Assembly (NCBI GenBank): GCA_001650895.1
Contig: LXYH01000023.1
Coordinates: 62,001 to 126,000 of the forward strand
DNA length: 64,000 nucleotides
Direction of reading: 5' to 3'
Origin: Rhodobacteraceae bacterium EhC02
GTDB lineage: Bacteria > Pseudomonadota > Alphaproteobacteria > Rhodobacterales > Rhodobacteraceae
Below the pieces are notes generated by a model, which searched no databases, was not told where the DNA came from, and saw only the letters and a program-made list of their open reading frames with translations. A program made the position numbers and the translations under genes. This document shows positions 17,137-25,959 of this stretch, piece after piece. The stretch's first letter is position 1. Each line of letters starts with the position of its first letter.

Positions 17137-18171
17137 ATGGCTGATGTGACCGTTCTGGGGGCCGGGATTTTCGGCCTTTCGGTGGCATGGGCCTGCGTTC
17201 AGCGCGGGGCGCGGGTACGGGTGATCGACCCGCATGGGCCGGGCGCGGGCAGCAGCGGCGGCATTGTCGGTGCGCTGGCCCCCCATGTGCCCGAGCAGTG
17301 GAACGACAAGAAGGCGTTTCAGTTCGACAGCCTGATGATGGCCGGTGATTTCTGGGCGGGCGTCCAGGCCGCGTCGGGTCTGTCCACGGGATATGCGCGG
17401 CTGGGTCGATTGCAGCCTGTCGCCGACGGTGCGGCCCTCGAACTGGCCCGTGCGCGCGCCCTGTCGGCCGCCGATTTGTGGCAAGGCCAGGCGGTGTGGG
17501 AGGTTCTGCGCGCCGATGATTGCGGCCCCTGGGTCCCCGCCAGCCCCGGTGGCTGGGTGATCCGCGACACGCTGACTGCGCGGCTGCACCCGCGCATGGC
17601 CTGTGCGGCACTTGTCGCCGCCTTGCGCGCGCGCGGGGCCGAGGTTGTGGCGGATCATGCACATCAGGGTGCTGTGGTTCATGCCACGGGCGTGGCTGGG
17701 CTTGCAGAAATCGGCGCGCAGGTTGGCCGCAGTTTCGGCAACGGGGTCAAGGGGCAGGCCGCTCTTCTGGCGCTGGACATGCGCGAGGCGCCGCAGCTTT
17801 TCGTCGATACGGTGCATGTGGTGCCCCATGCGGATGGAACGGTCGCCATCGGATCGACCAGCGAACGCGATTACGACGATCCCGCCAGCACGGATCGGCA
17901 ACTGGATCAGGTGATCGCCCGTGCCCGCGCGGCCGTGCCTGCGCTGCGGGATGCGGTCATCCTTGAACGTTGGGCGGGCGTGCGCCCCCGGTCGCGCAGT
18001 CGCGCCCCTGTGCTGGGCGTGCATCCTGTCTTCAAGGATCAGTTCATCGCCAATGGTGGCTTCAAGATCGGCTTCGGCATGGCGCCCAAGGTGGCGCAGG
18101 TCATGGCCGATCTGGTTCTGAACGGGGTTGACAGGATTCCGACGGATTTCCGGCCCGAGGCCAGCCTGTAA
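17137..18171 (+). CDS. FAD-dependent oxidoreductase, MnmC oxidase-domain-like
   Basis: DAO-family flavoprotein, 344 aa. Seen: N-terminal FAD motif VTVLGAGIFGLSVAWA, a GPGAGSSGGIVGALAPH stretch, PGGWVIRDTLTARLHP, GSTSERDYDDP, RWAGVRPRSRSRAP and a C-terminal NGGFKIGFGMAP. Order and spacing of these blocks resemble the C-terminal oxidase half of E. coli MnmC, which turns cmnm5U into nm5U for MnmD. It sits back to back with mnmD, 65 bases apart. The ATG at 17137 has AGGA 6 bases upstream; 17131 is also possible. The MnmC-oxidase role is inference from similarity and context. Confidence 0.75.
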   Translation: MADVTVLGAGIFGLSVAWACVQRGARVRVIDPHGPGAGSSGGIVGALAPHVPEQWNDKKAFQFDSLMMAGDFWAGVQAASGLSTGYARLGRLQPVADGAALELARARALSAADLWQGQAVWEVLRADDCGPWVPASPGGWVIRDTLTARLHPRMACAALVAALRARGAEVVADHAHQGAVVHATGVAGLAEIGAQVGRSFGNGVKGQAALLALDMREAPQLFVDTVHVVPHADGTVAIGSTSERDYDDPASTDRQLDQVIARARAAVPALRDAVILERWAGVRPRSRSRAPVLGVHPVFKDQFIANGGFKIGFGMAPKVAQVMADLVLNGVDRIPTDFRPEASL

Positions 18172-18174
18172 AGG

Positions 18175-18987
18175 TCAGGCTGCCTGCGCCTGCATGCATT
18201 GCCGTCCGTCAGGGCCGCGCACCCACATGGTACCGTCGTCGCACCAGCACAGGTCTGCGGCTTCGACATGCATCAGCGGGGCCGTGGCGCGGAAACTGAA
18301 ATGCCGCAGGGTGCCCAGCCGTTCCTCGGCCAGCAGCATCAGGTGCTGTGCCAGCAGGGGGCCGTGGGTCACAAGGCCCGCGTACCCCTCGACATCGCGG
18401 GCGTAATCCAGATCGTAGTGGATGCGGTGCCCGTTGAATGTCAGCGCCGAATAGCGAAACAGAAGCGTGCTGTCGAAATGCACGGTGCGGCACAGATCCT
18501 CGTCTGTCCGCGCTTGCGGTGGCACTGGTGCGGGTGCGCCGGGCGCGGGATCCTCGCGGTAGACAAGATCCTGCCATTCGGTGACACAGGCCTTGCCGCC
18601 TTGGGTGATCTCATGGCGCAGGGTCACGAAACCCAAAGGCCCGGTGCGTCCATCCTTGCGCGTCACGCTGTCGATCACGGTTGTCTTTTCCGCCGCTGTT
18701 CCGGCGACCAGCGGCCCGTGAAAGGCCAGTCGTCCGCCGGCCCACATGCGGCGCGGTAGACCGAGATCGGGGATCAGGCCAATGCCCGTGGCGGGGTGTC
18801 CGTCGCGCCCCAGCCGTGCGGGTGGTTGCGGATCCCAGAAATGCAGCTGATGGAAAAACGGCGGCAAGGCGCTGCCAGCCGCGATCGACGGGGCAAGCCC
18901 CAGGGCCACCTGAAAGGCTTGCCCGTGCGCGGGGTCCATCATGTCGGTGACGGTTTGACTGTCGGATCGGCTGGCTTCATGTTGCAT
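18175..18987 (-). CDS. MaoC/HTD2-like acyl dehydratase (FAS1-like dehydratase domain)
   Basis: Double hot-dog protein, 270 aa. The N-terminal half holds PPFFHQLHFWDP, LGRDGHP and RMWAGGRL, typical of FAS1-like dehydratase domains. The C-terminal half has FRYSALTFNGHRIHYDLDYAR and VTHGPLLAQHL, a hydratase-2-like active-site region with Asp/His. The family includes mesaconyl-C4-CoA hydratase and HTD2-type hydroxyacyl dehydratases. It is convergent with the FAD oxidoreductase (3-base gap) and divergent from a VOC gene (42 bases). Precise CoA substrate unknown. Confidence 0.75.
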   Translation of the reverse strand: MQHEASRSDSQTVTDMMDPAHGQAFQVALGLAPSIAAGSALPPFFHQLHFWDPQPPARLGRDGHPATGIGLIPDLGLPRRMWAGGRLAFHGPLVAGTAAEKTTVIDSVTRKDGRTGPLGFVTLRHEITQGGKACVTEWQDLVYREDPAPGAPAPVPPQARTDEDLCRTVHFDSTLLFRYSALTFNGHRIHYDLDYARDVEGYAGLVTHGPLLAQHLMLLAEERLGTLRHFSFRATAPLMHVEAADLCWCDDGTMWVRGPDGRQCMQAQAA

Positions 18988-19029
18988 GGGCGCAGATTAG
19001 GCGCGAGCCGGACAAGGAACAATCGCGAA

Positions 19030-19434
19030 ATGACACCCCAGATCAAGGCGCTGGACCATCTTGTCCTGACCGTTGCCGACATGGAGGCCACGGTCGCGTT
19101 CTACACCCGTGCCCTGGGGATGCGGGTCGAAAGCTTTTCCCCTGCTGGCGGCACGCCGCGCCTTGCGCTGCGCTTTGGCGTGCAGAAGATCAACCTGCAT
19201 CAGGCGGGTGCCGAGTTCCGCCCCCACGCGGGCCAGGTACAGCCTGGATCGGCCGATCTGTGCTTTCTCAGCGACACGCCGCTGGATGACTGGCAGGCGC
19301 ATCTGTCCGGGATTGGCATCCCGGTCGAGGAAGGCCCCGTGCGCCGCACCGGCGCCGAGGGGCCGATCCTGTCGATCTACATGCGCGATCCCGACGGCAA
19401 CCTGATCGAGGTCTCGAACCGGCTGGCCGATTAG
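19030..19434 (+). CDS. VOC family (glyoxalase/dioxygenase fold) protein
   Basis: Small cytosolic protein, 134 aa, with a paired beta-alpha-beta-beta-beta fold. Seen: an LDHLVLTVADMEATVAFYTRALGM-type N-terminal repeat (first metal-ligand His in LDHLVLTV), QKINLHQAG, and the C-terminal MRDPDGNLIEVS with the last metal-ligand Glu. Glyoxalase I, fosfomycin-resistance and ring-cleavage relatives share this pattern, so no reaction is assigned. The ATG at 19030 fits the family N-terminus; the open frame extends upstream over the divergent gene. Confidence 0.82.
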   Translation: MTPQIKALDHLVLTVADMEATVAFYTRALGMRVESFSPAGGTPRLALRFGVQKINLHQAGAEFRPHAGQVQPGSADLCFLSDTPLDDWQAHLSGIGIPVEEGPVRRTGAEGPILSIYMRDPDGNLIEVSNRLAD

Positions 19435-19445
19435 GGTGTTGAGGG

Positions 19446-20342
19446 TCAGCCGCGTGGCGTGATCCGCCTGACAAGCCCTTCCTGCGCGACATTCGCAACC
19501 AGGCGGCCATCGCGTGTAAAGACACGGCCCCGGTTGAAACCGCGCGCGCCCCCGGCCCAGGGGCTGTCCATCGTGTAGAGCAGCCAGTCATCCATGCGGA
19601 ATTCGTCATGCACCCAGAGCGCATGATCAAGGCTGGCAAACTGCATGTCCGGGTCGGTGAAGGTCTTGCCATGGGGCATCATCGAGGTGCCCAACAGCCC
19701 CATGTCCGACGCGAAGGCCAGTGCCGCGCGATGCAGGGCCGGGTCATCGGACATGCCCCCGCGCACCCTGATCCAGATATGCTGCACCGGGTCGCGCGGG
19801 CTGCGGTCAAATGGCGGGCGCGGCGTGACCGATCGCATTTCGACCGGGCGCGGTGTTTTCAGCCAGTTGCGAAAGGCCTCGGGCAGGGCATCGCCCATGC
19901 GGGCGGCCATCGCCTCTTCGGTCTCAAGAACCTCGGGGCCGGGCACGTCGGGCATGCTGTCCTGATGGGCCAGACCGGGTTCGGGCGTGTGAAAAGAGGC
20001 GGCAAGGTTCAGGATGGGCTTGCCATGCTGGATCGCCACCACACGCCGGGTCGCGAAGCTGCCGCCGTCACGATCCCGTTCGACCTGGTAGAGCACGGGT
20101 TGGGTCGCATCGCCCGGCCGCATGAAATAGCCGTGCAGCGAATGGTTCGGGCGTGCCGCATCCACCGTCATCGTCGCCGCCATCAAGGCCTGCCCGATCA
20201 CCTGACCACCGAAACTGCGCCCGCGCCCCTGCGGGGTGGCGATACCGCGATAGAAATCCTCCTCGATCCGTTCCACGGTCAGAACGCTGGCCAGACTGTC
20301 GGCCAGTTGCTGATCGGTCGGTCGGGCGGGCGTGTCGGTCAT
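19446..20342 (-). CDS. tesB: Acyl-CoA thioesterase II
   Basis: Cytosolic acyl-CoA hydrolase of 298 aa with two hot-dog domains. Seen: N-terminal RGIATPQGRGRSFGGQVIGQAL, SLHGYFMRPGDA, and C-terminal ASLDHALWVHDEF, MDDWLLY and GGARGFNRGRVF, including the Asp and Gln/Thr catalytic region of TesB. The start at 20342 has GAAGGAAAC at good spacing; an earlier in-frame ATG at 20402 lacks support. It lies 86 bases downstream of the cation-efflux gene on the same strand. Confidence 0.93.
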   Translation of the reverse strand: MTDTPARPTDQQLADSLASVLTVERIEEDFYRGIATPQGRGRSFGGQVIGQALMAATMTVDAARPNHSLHGYFMRPGDATQPVLYQVERDRDGGSFATRRVVAIQHGKPILNLAASFHTPEPGLAHQDSMPDVPGPEVLETEEAMAARMGDALPEAFRNWLKTPRPVEMRSVTPRPPFDRSPRDPVQHIWIRVRGGMSDDPALHRAALAFASDMGLLGTSMMPHGKTFTDPDMQFASLDHALWVHDEFRMDDWLLYTMDSPWAGGARGFNRGRVFTRDGRLVANVAQEGLVRRITPRG

Positions 20343-20428
20343 TGCAGCGTTTCCTTCGGGCATGTTCCACCCAAGGGGAGGGGAAAACGCGGGCAAGTGC
20401 AAGACCCGGCGCGCGCGATGCGACGGGG

Positions 20429-21334
20429 CTAGTGGCCAATCAGGGGCGCGTTCCGGCAGGCCTCGTCCGGGCTTTCCAGTTCGATCGTGCTGTGGGTGAT
20501 CGCAAAGCGGTCATGCAGCAGCGCCTTCATGTCGGCCCGCACCAGGGACGCGGGGCGCGTGTTGTCCAGCACCACATGCGCCTCGAGCGCGCTGTCATGC
20601 TCCTGCATCCGCCACAGGTGCAAATGATGCAGATCCGCGATCCCCGGAATGGCGCGCAATGCGTCGATGACCTCTGGCAAACGGGGGCTGTCGGGGCTGC
20701 CCAGCATCAGCAGGCGAACCGCTGGCACCATGCCGCGACCGGCATGCCACAGGATATAGCCCGCGATCACGATGGTCAGGACGGGATCGATCAGGCGCCA
20801 GTCATAGAGCAGGATCAGCGTGCCGCCCAGGATTACCGCCAGCGATCCCATCGCATCGGCAAGGTTGTGCAGGAAGGCCGCGCGCATGTTCATGCTGTCG
20901 CGGCTCAGGCGGAAGATCAGCAGTGCGGTCACAAGGTCGATCACCAGGGCAACGCTGGCCACGATCACGACGATCCAGCCCTGCACGGGTACCGGATCGA
21001 ACAGCCTGTGCAGACCTTCGGCCAGCAGCCACAGGGCGATCACGATCAGCGTGGTGTAATTGACCAGCGCGGCCACCACCTCGATCCGGCCATAGCCGAA
21101 GGTCATCGACTCATCCGCGGGGCGGCGCGCCAGTTTGCGCGCAACCAGCGCGATCATCAGGGACAGGGCATCCGACAGGTTGTGAATGGCATCCGCGATC
21201 ATGGCGAGGCTGCCCGAGATGACGCCCGCCACGATCTGCACCACCGTAAGCCCCAGGTTCACCGCCACCGCCGCCACCACGCGCCGGTCCCCTTCGGGCA
21301 GACGCGCGTGGTGATGGTCGTGATCATGCGGCAT
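20429..21334 (-). CDS. Cation diffusion facilitator (Zn/Co/Cd efflux)
   Basis: Inner-membrane metal/proton antiporter, 301 aa, with six transmembrane segments and a C-terminal cytosolic domain. Seen: a His-rich start (MPHDHDHHHARL), the TM2 metal motif ADAIHNLSDALS, the TM5 motif FLHNLADAMGS, and a C-terminal HLHLWRM / ALEAHVVL region. The HNLSD/HNLAD pairs point to the zinc-transporting ZitB/CzcD branch. It starts 36 bases after polA on the same strand and may be read through from it. Confidence 0.92.
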   Translation of the reverse strand: MPHDHDHHHARLPEGDRRVVAAVAVNLGLTVVQIVAGVISGSLAMIADAIHNLSDALSLMIALVARKLARRPADESMTFGYGRIEVVAALVNYTTLIVIALWLLAEGLHRLFDPVPVQGWIVVIVASVALVIDLVTALLIFRLSRDSMNMRAAFLHNLADAMGSLAVILGGTLILLYDWRLIDPVLTIVIAGYILWHAGRGMVPAVRLLMLGSPDSPRLPEVIDALRAIPGIADLHHLHLWRMQEHDSALEAHVVLDNTRPASLVRADMKALLHDRFAITHSTIELESPDEACRNAPLIGH

Positions 21335-21370
21335 GACGAATGGTCTTTCAGGCGGCTTGCGCCAATGGGA

Positions 21371-24190
21371 TCAATGCGCCTCGGCCCAGTTTGCGCCACG
21401 CCCGGCGTCCACGATCAGCGGCACATCCAGCTTCAGCACCGGCTCGTAGGCGCCCTGCATGATGTCGCGGGCGGTATCGATCAGGCGGTCCGCCGCGTTT
21501 TCATCCACCTCGAAGATCAGTTCGTCATGCACCTGCAAAAGCATTGTCGCCGGTTGACCCTTGATCGCGTCAGGCATGCGGATCATCGCGCGTCTGATGA
21601 TATCGGCCGCCGTGCCCTGGATGGGCGCGTTGATGGCGGCGCGCTGGGCAAAGCCTGCGGTCGGCCCCTTGGCGTTGATGTCGGGGGTGTGGATCTTGCG
21701 CCCGAACAGGGTCTGCACATAGCCATGGTCGCGGGCGAAGGCCTTGGTGGCGTCCATGTAGTCGCGGATACCGGGAAAGCGTTCGAAATAGCGGTCGATG
21801 AAACCCTGCGCCTCGGCCCGCGGAATGCGCAGGTTGCGGGCCAGGCCAAAGCCGGAAATGCCGTAGATCACACCGAAGTTGATCGCCTTGGCGCGGCGGC
21901 GGATATCGGGCGTCATCTGGTCCATCGGGACGTCGAACATTTCCGAGGCGGTCATGGCATGAATGTCCTGCCCCTCGCGGAAGGCCTGTTTCAGCGCGTC
22001 GATCCCGGCGATATGGGCGAGGATGCGCAATTCGATCTGGCTGTAGTCAAGGCTGACAAGCACGCGCCCTTCGGGCGCGACGAAAGCCTCGCGGATGCGG
22101 CGGCCTTCCTCGCTGCGCACGGGGATGTTCTGCAGGTTGGGGTCGGTCGAGGACAGGCGGCCGGTGTTCGCGCCCGTCTGCATGTAGGAGGTGTGCACGC
22201 GGCCGGTTTCGGGGTTGATATGGTCCTGCAGCGCATCGGTGTAGGTCGATTTCAACTTGGACAGCTGCCGCCAGTCCAGAACACGGGCGGGCAGATCATG
22301 CATCGTGGCCAGATCTTCCAGCACATCGGCACCTGTCGCATAGGCGCCGGTCTTGCCCTTCTTGCCGCCTTCAAGCCCCATCTTGTCGAACAGGATCTCG
22401 CCCAGCTGCTTGGGGCTGCCGACGTTGAAGCTTTCGCCCGCCAGTTCGTGGATCTCGGCCTCAAGCCCGGCCATCTTCTGCGCAAAGGCATTCGACATCC
22501 GGCTGAGCGTGTCACGGTCGACCTTGACGCCAGCCATCTCCATCCGCGCCAGCACGGGAACCAGCGGGCGCTCCAAAGTCTCGTAGACCGTGGTGACACG
22601 GGCGCTGGACAGTTGCGGGCGGAACAGCTGCCACAGGCGCAGGGTGATATCGGCATCCTCGGCCGCATAGGTCACGGCCTCGTCGATTGCGACGCGGTCG
22701 AAGGTGATCGCGGCCTTTCCGCCGCCCAGCAGCGACTTGATCGGGATGGGCGCATGCCCGAGGTAGCGTTCCGACAGCGTGTCCATGCCATGCCCGTGCA
22801 GGCCGGCATTCAGCGCATAGGACATCAGCATCGTGTCATCGATCGGCGCCACAGCGATCCCGTTGCGGGCAAAGATCTTGGCGTCGTATTTCATGTTCTG
22901 CCCGATCTTGAGGATGCTCTCGTCCTCCAGCACGGGTTTCAGCGCTGCCAGGACATCGGCCATGGGCAACTGCCCCTCCGCCAGGGCGTCCGATCCGAAC
23001 AGGTCATCCGCCGCGCCTGCCTTGTGGCCCAGCGGGATATAGCAGGCGCTGCCGGCCTCGACGCAGAGCGAGATGCCCACCAGATCGGCGCGCATCTCGT
23101 CCAGGCTGGTGGTTTCCGTATCCACGGCCACATAGCCCAGGTCGCGGATCAGGGTGATCCAGCGGTCCAGTGCCGCCATGTCGGACAGATGCTCGTAGCT
23201 CTTGGGAAAGGGCACCTCGGCGGGCGTCGGCGTGCCCTGAGCGCTGCCCTCGCCTGCGGGGGCGGCACCGGCGGGATCGGTGTCGCGGATCACGGGCGCC
23301 TCGACGCCCAAGGTGGCCGAAATGCGCTTGGTCAGCGTGCGGAATTCCATCTCGGTCAGGAACGTCATCAGCTTTTCGGGATCTGGATCGCGGATTTCCA
23401 GATCGTCGATCGTGAAGTCCAGCGTCATCTCGCAATCCAGTTGCACCAGCCGCTTGGACAGTTCGATCTGCGCGCGATGCTGCTGCAGGACCTCGCGGCG
23501 CTTGGGTTGCTTGATCTCGTCCGCCCGGTCCAGCAGCGCCTCGAGCGAGCCGAACTCGTTGATCAGCAGCGCGGCTGTCTTGATCCCGATGCCGGGCGCG
23601 CCTGGCACGTTGTCGACCGAATCCCCGGCAAGTGCCTGCACATCGACCACATGTTCGGGACCGACGCCGAATTTCTCGATCACGCCGTCGCGGTCGATAC
23701 GGCGGTTCTTCATCGGGTCCAGCATCTCGACCCCGTCACCGACCAGCTGCATCAGGTCCTTGTCGGAACTGACGATGGTCACGCGCCCGCCTGCATCGCG
23801 GGCCTGGTGCGCCAAGGTGGCGATGATGTCATCGGCCTCGAAGCCCTCAAGTTCCTTGCAGGCGATGTTGAAGGCTTCGGTCGCGGTCCGTGTTAGCGGG
23901 ATCTGCGGGCGAAGGTCCTCGGGCATCGCCTCGCGATTGGCCTTGTAGAGGTCGTACATGTCATTGCGGAACGTATGGCTGCCCTTGTCGAAGATCACCG
24001 CCACATGGGTGGCGGCATCGGGGCCGCTGTTGTTCTCGACATAGCGCTGCAGCATGTTGCAAAAGCCCGACACCGCCCCGATGGGCAGACCGTCGGATTT
24101 GCGCGTCAGCGGCGGCAGCGCGTGATAGGCGCGGAAGATGAAGGCCGAGCCGTCGATCAGATGCAGGTGGCAACCCTTGCCGAAAGTCAT
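21371..24190 (-). CDS. polA: DNA polymerase I
   Basis: Repair and Okazaki-fragment polymerase, 939 aa. Domains: 5'-nuclease (1-~290; FIFRAYHALPPL, IVSSDKDLMQLV, GVGPEHVVDVQALAGD), 3'-5' exonuclease (~335-525) with intact DTETT, NMKYD and AAEDAD motifs, and family A polymerase (~560-939) with DPNLQNIPVR, LDYSQIELR, KAINFGVIYG and VHDELIFEV. Proofreading therefore looks active. AAGGGG precedes the ATG. The very long frame on the opposite strand is a codon-bias shadow. Confidence 0.97.
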   Translation of the reverse strand: MTFGKGCHLHLIDGSAFIFRAYHALPPLTRKSDGLPIGAVSGFCNMLQRYVENNSGPDAATHVAVIFDKGSHTFRNDMYDLYKANREAMPEDLRPQIPLTRTATEAFNIACKELEGFEADDIIATLAHQARDAGGRVTIVSSDKDLMQLVGDGVEMLDPMKNRRIDRDGVIEKFGVGPEHVVDVQALAGDSVDNVPGAPGIGIKTAALLINEFGSLEALLDRADEIKQPKRREVLQQHRAQIELSKRLVQLDCEMTLDFTIDDLEIRDPDPEKLMTFLTEMEFRTLTKRISATLGVEAPVIRDTDPAGAAPAGEGSAQGTPTPAEVPFPKSYEHLSDMAALDRWITLIRDLGYVAVDTETTSLDEMRADLVGISLCVEAGSACYIPLGHKAGAADDLFGSDALAEGQLPMADVLAALKPVLEDESILKIGQNMKYDAKIFARNGIAVAPIDDTMLMSYALNAGLHGHGMDTLSERYLGHAPIPIKSLLGGGKAAITFDRVAIDEAVTYAAEDADITLRLWQLFRPQLSSARVTTVYETLERPLVPVLARMEMAGVKVDRDTLSRMSNAFAQKMAGLEAEIHELAGESFNVGSPKQLGEILFDKMGLEGGKKGKTGAYATGADVLEDLATMHDLPARVLDWRQLSKLKSTYTDALQDHINPETGRVHTSYMQTGANTGRLSSTDPNLQNIPVRSEEGRRIREAFVAPEGRVLVSLDYSQIELRILAHIAGIDALKQAFREGQDIHAMTASEMFDVPMDQMTPDIRRRAKAINFGVIYGISGFGLARNLRIPRAEAQGFIDRYFERFPGIRDYMDATKAFARDHGYVQTLFGRKIHTPDINAKGPTAGFAQRAAINAPIQGTAADIIRRAMIRMPDAIKGQPATMLLQVHDELIFEVDENAADRLIDTARDIMQGAYEPVLKLDVPLIVDAGRGANWAEAH

Positions 24191-24221
24191 GCGCGCCCCT
24201 TTCGCGGGCCTCGAACCCGCT

Positions 24222-24249
24222 GCTTCTTCTTGCTCAAAATATCCCCGCC
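24222..24249 (-). repeat. Dispersed 28-bp intergenic repeat, copy 1
   Basis: Minus-strand reading is GGCGGGGATATTTTGAGCAA followed by GAAGAAGC. It matches two other intergenic copies at 25530-25557 and 43154-43181 with consensus GGRGATATTT-N2-RGCAAGAAGAARC. It lies between the zinc-finger gene stop and polA. Role unknown. Confidence 0.7.
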
Positions 24250-24289
24250 GGAGGCTTCCGCCGGATCAGCAGGCGCCAACGCCCTGCGA

Positions 24290-24469
24290 TCAGACCTTGC
24301 CCTCGAAATCGCGGTGCACGAACCTGCAATCGCAATAGGGGCATTCCACCCAGCCGTGTTCATGCGGGATCTGCAGCCAGACGCGGGGATGGCCAAGCGC
24401 CCCCTCGCCCCCGTCACAGGCCACGCGGTAGCTGTCGACAAGCTTTGTCTCTGGTGCCTCGATCGTCAT
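24290..24469 (-). CDS. CHCC-type zinc-finger domain protein
   Basis: Very small protein, 59 aa. Seen: [17 protein letters not shown] followed by [13 protein letters not shown], giving the C-H-C-C metal set of the zinc-finger CHCC family related to the mitochondrial complex I subunit NDUFS6. The start at 24469 is chosen because the conserved region begins there; the frame is open further upstream without a good ribosome site. A role with NADH dehydrogenase is known for relatives and only inferred here. Confidence 0.85.
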   Translation of the reverse strand: MTIEAPETKLVDSYRVACDGGEGALGHPRVWLQIPHEHGWVECPYCDCRFVHRDFEGKV

Positions 24470-24554
24470 CTCGGGACATTCCCTTTTGCGGTCAACTGGA
24501 TTAGGTCCGTTATGAGCGATGCGACCGGCAGGGGCAAGTAGGGGTAGATCGACC

Positions 24555-25484
24555 ATGAGCGGCAATGCGATCGAAATCAGGGGTCTGGTCAAGACCTATG
24601 GCGGATCGAAAGGCCAGCCCGAGAAACAGGCATTGCGCGGGATCGATCTGGATGTGCCCACGGGGTCGGTGTTTGGCCTTCTGGGGCCGAATGGCGCGGG
24701 AAAGTCCACGTTGATCAACATCCTGGCGGGGCTTGTGGTCAAGACCGCCGGACAGGTACGCATCTGGGGCTTCGATCAGGATATCAATCCGCGTCAATCG
24801 CGCGCAGCGATCGGCGTGATGCCGCAGGAATTGAACCTCGACCCCTTTTTCACGCCGCGCGCCGCACTTGAAATGCAGGCGGGGCTTTACGGCGTCCCCA
24901 AATCGCAACGGCGCAGCGACGAGATCCTTGCGCTGGTCGGCCTGTCCGACAAGGCCGAGGCCTATGCGCGCACCCTGTCGGGCGGCATGCGGCGCAGGCT
25001 GCTGCTGGGCAAGGCGCTGGTGCATCATCCGCGCATCCTGGTGCTGGATGAACCCACGGCGGGCGTCGACATCGAGCTGCGCCAGATGCTCTGGGAGAAT
25101 GTGCGCAAGCTGAACAGGCAGGGCATGACCATCATCCTGACCACCCATTACCTCGAAGAGGCCGAGGAGATGTGCGACCAGATCGCGATCATCAACCAGG
25201 GGCAGGTGGTGGCGCGCGACAGCACGTCCAACCTTCTGGGCCAGATGGACCGCAAGACGATGGTGATCCATCCTGCCAGCCCGGCCGAACATTTGCCCGA
25301 GGGGCCGGGGCTGGAGGTGTCGCGCCGCGACGACGGATCGCTGGCGATCAGCTACCAGACGGGCCAGACCACCGCCGAACAGGTACTGGAAGCGGTGCGT
25401 GCCGCCGGCCTGTCGATCCGTGACGTCAAGACCGAACAGGCCGACCTGCAGGATGTCTTTCTGAACCTGACCCGGTCTGCCTGA
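24555..25484 (+). CDS. ABC transporter ATP-binding protein (ABC-2 type)
   Basis: ATPase subunit of 309 aa. Seen: Walker [12 protein letters not shown] (~residue 46), Q-loop in GVMPQELNL, signature LSGGMRRR, Walker [13 protein letters not shown] and the switch His in [11 protein letters not shown]. The C-terminal ~80 residues are the extension found in DrrA/CcmA-type exporters. No permease gene sits beside it, so its membrane partner must be encoded elsewhere. It diverges from the small zinc-finger gene and is convergent with the HIT gene. Confidence 0.9.
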   Translation: MSGNAIEIRGLVKTYGGSKGQPEKQALRGIDLDVPTGSVFGLLGPNGAGKSTLINILAGLVVKTAGQVRIWGFDQDINPRQSRAAIGVMPQELNLDPFFTPRAALEMQAGLYGVPKSQRRSDEILALVGLSDKAEAYARTLSGGMRRRLLLGKALVHHPRILVLDEPTAGVDIELRQMLWENVRKLNRQGMTIILTTHYLEEAEEMCDQIAIINQGQVVARDSTSNLLGQMDRKTMVIHPASPAEHLPEGPGLEVSRRDDGSLAISYQTGQTTAEQVLEAVRAAGLSIRDVKTEQADLQDVFLNLTRSA

Positions 25485-25529
25485 ACCCGGACCGCGCGCC
25501 CCTCATAACCTTGGGGATGCGCTCCGCGC

Positions 25530-25557
25530 GGGGATATTTCAGGCAAGAAGAAACCGG
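25530..25557 (+). repeat. Dispersed 28-bp intergenic repeat, copy 2
   Basis: GGGGATATTTCAGGCAAGAA followed by GAAACCGG. It lies between the convergent ABC ATPase and HIT genes, about 10 bases beyond the HIT stop. Its T-rich complement TTTCTTCTTGCC reads in the HIT direction. Same consensus as the copies at 24222 and 43154. Confidence 0.7.
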
Positions 25558-25567
25558 GACCGCGCGC

Positions 25568-25951
25568 TCAGTCTGCGCGCGGCAGCATCCGGCCCAGAAC
25601 CCGCCCGCCAAGGATGTGCACATGCAGATGCGGCACTTCCTGCACGCCCGCAGTGCCCGCGTTGGAAATGGCACGGAAGCCGCCGCCACCTTCGCCAGGC
25701 TGGACGCCCATGATCCGGCAAACCTCGCCTATGGCGCGGGTGAAATCCACGATCTCGGCATCGGTGGCGTCCTGCGCGAAGTGATCATAGGTGACATAGG
25801 GGCCCTTGGGGATCACCAGCACATGCACGGGCGCCTGTTCGGAAATGTCATGGAAGGCCAGGCTGTGTTCGGTTTCCAGCACCTTCCGGCTTGGAATTTC
25901 GCCGCGCAGGATCTTCGCGAACACGTTCTGGTCGTCATAGCCATAGGGCAT
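25568..25951 (-). CDS. HIT family nucleotide hydrolase
   Basis: Histidine-triad protein, 127 aa, HinT subgroup (purine nucleoside phosphoramidase-like). Seen: FAKILRGEIPSRKV near the N-terminus, VLVIPKGPYV, and the triad HLHVHILGG at residues 108-116 with active-site histidine. It begins 8 bases after the glycosyltransferase stop, and its GAGG ribosome site lies next to that stop, so the two genes are probably co-translated. Confidence 0.93.
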   Translation of the reverse strand: MPYGYDDQNVFAKILRGEIPSRKVLETEHSLAFHDISEQAPVHVLVIPKGPYVTYDHFAQDATDAEIVDFTRAIGEVCRIMGVQPGEGGGGFRAISNAGTAGVQEVPHLHVHILGGRVLGRMLPRAD

Positions 25952-25959
25952 GGGGCACC

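Noticed and set aside
17072-17662. N-terminal extension of mnmD
   Set aside because: The open frame continues upstream, but that part is antisense to the FAD oxidoreductase and Arg/Pro-rich; the conserved protein begins at the TTG at 17071.
20153-23896. 1247-codon open frame on the plus strand
   Set aside because: It lies antisense to polA, the cation-efflux gene and tesB, has His/Gln/Arg/Asp-rich composition without recognisable domains, and results from the GC-rich codon pattern of the opposite strand.
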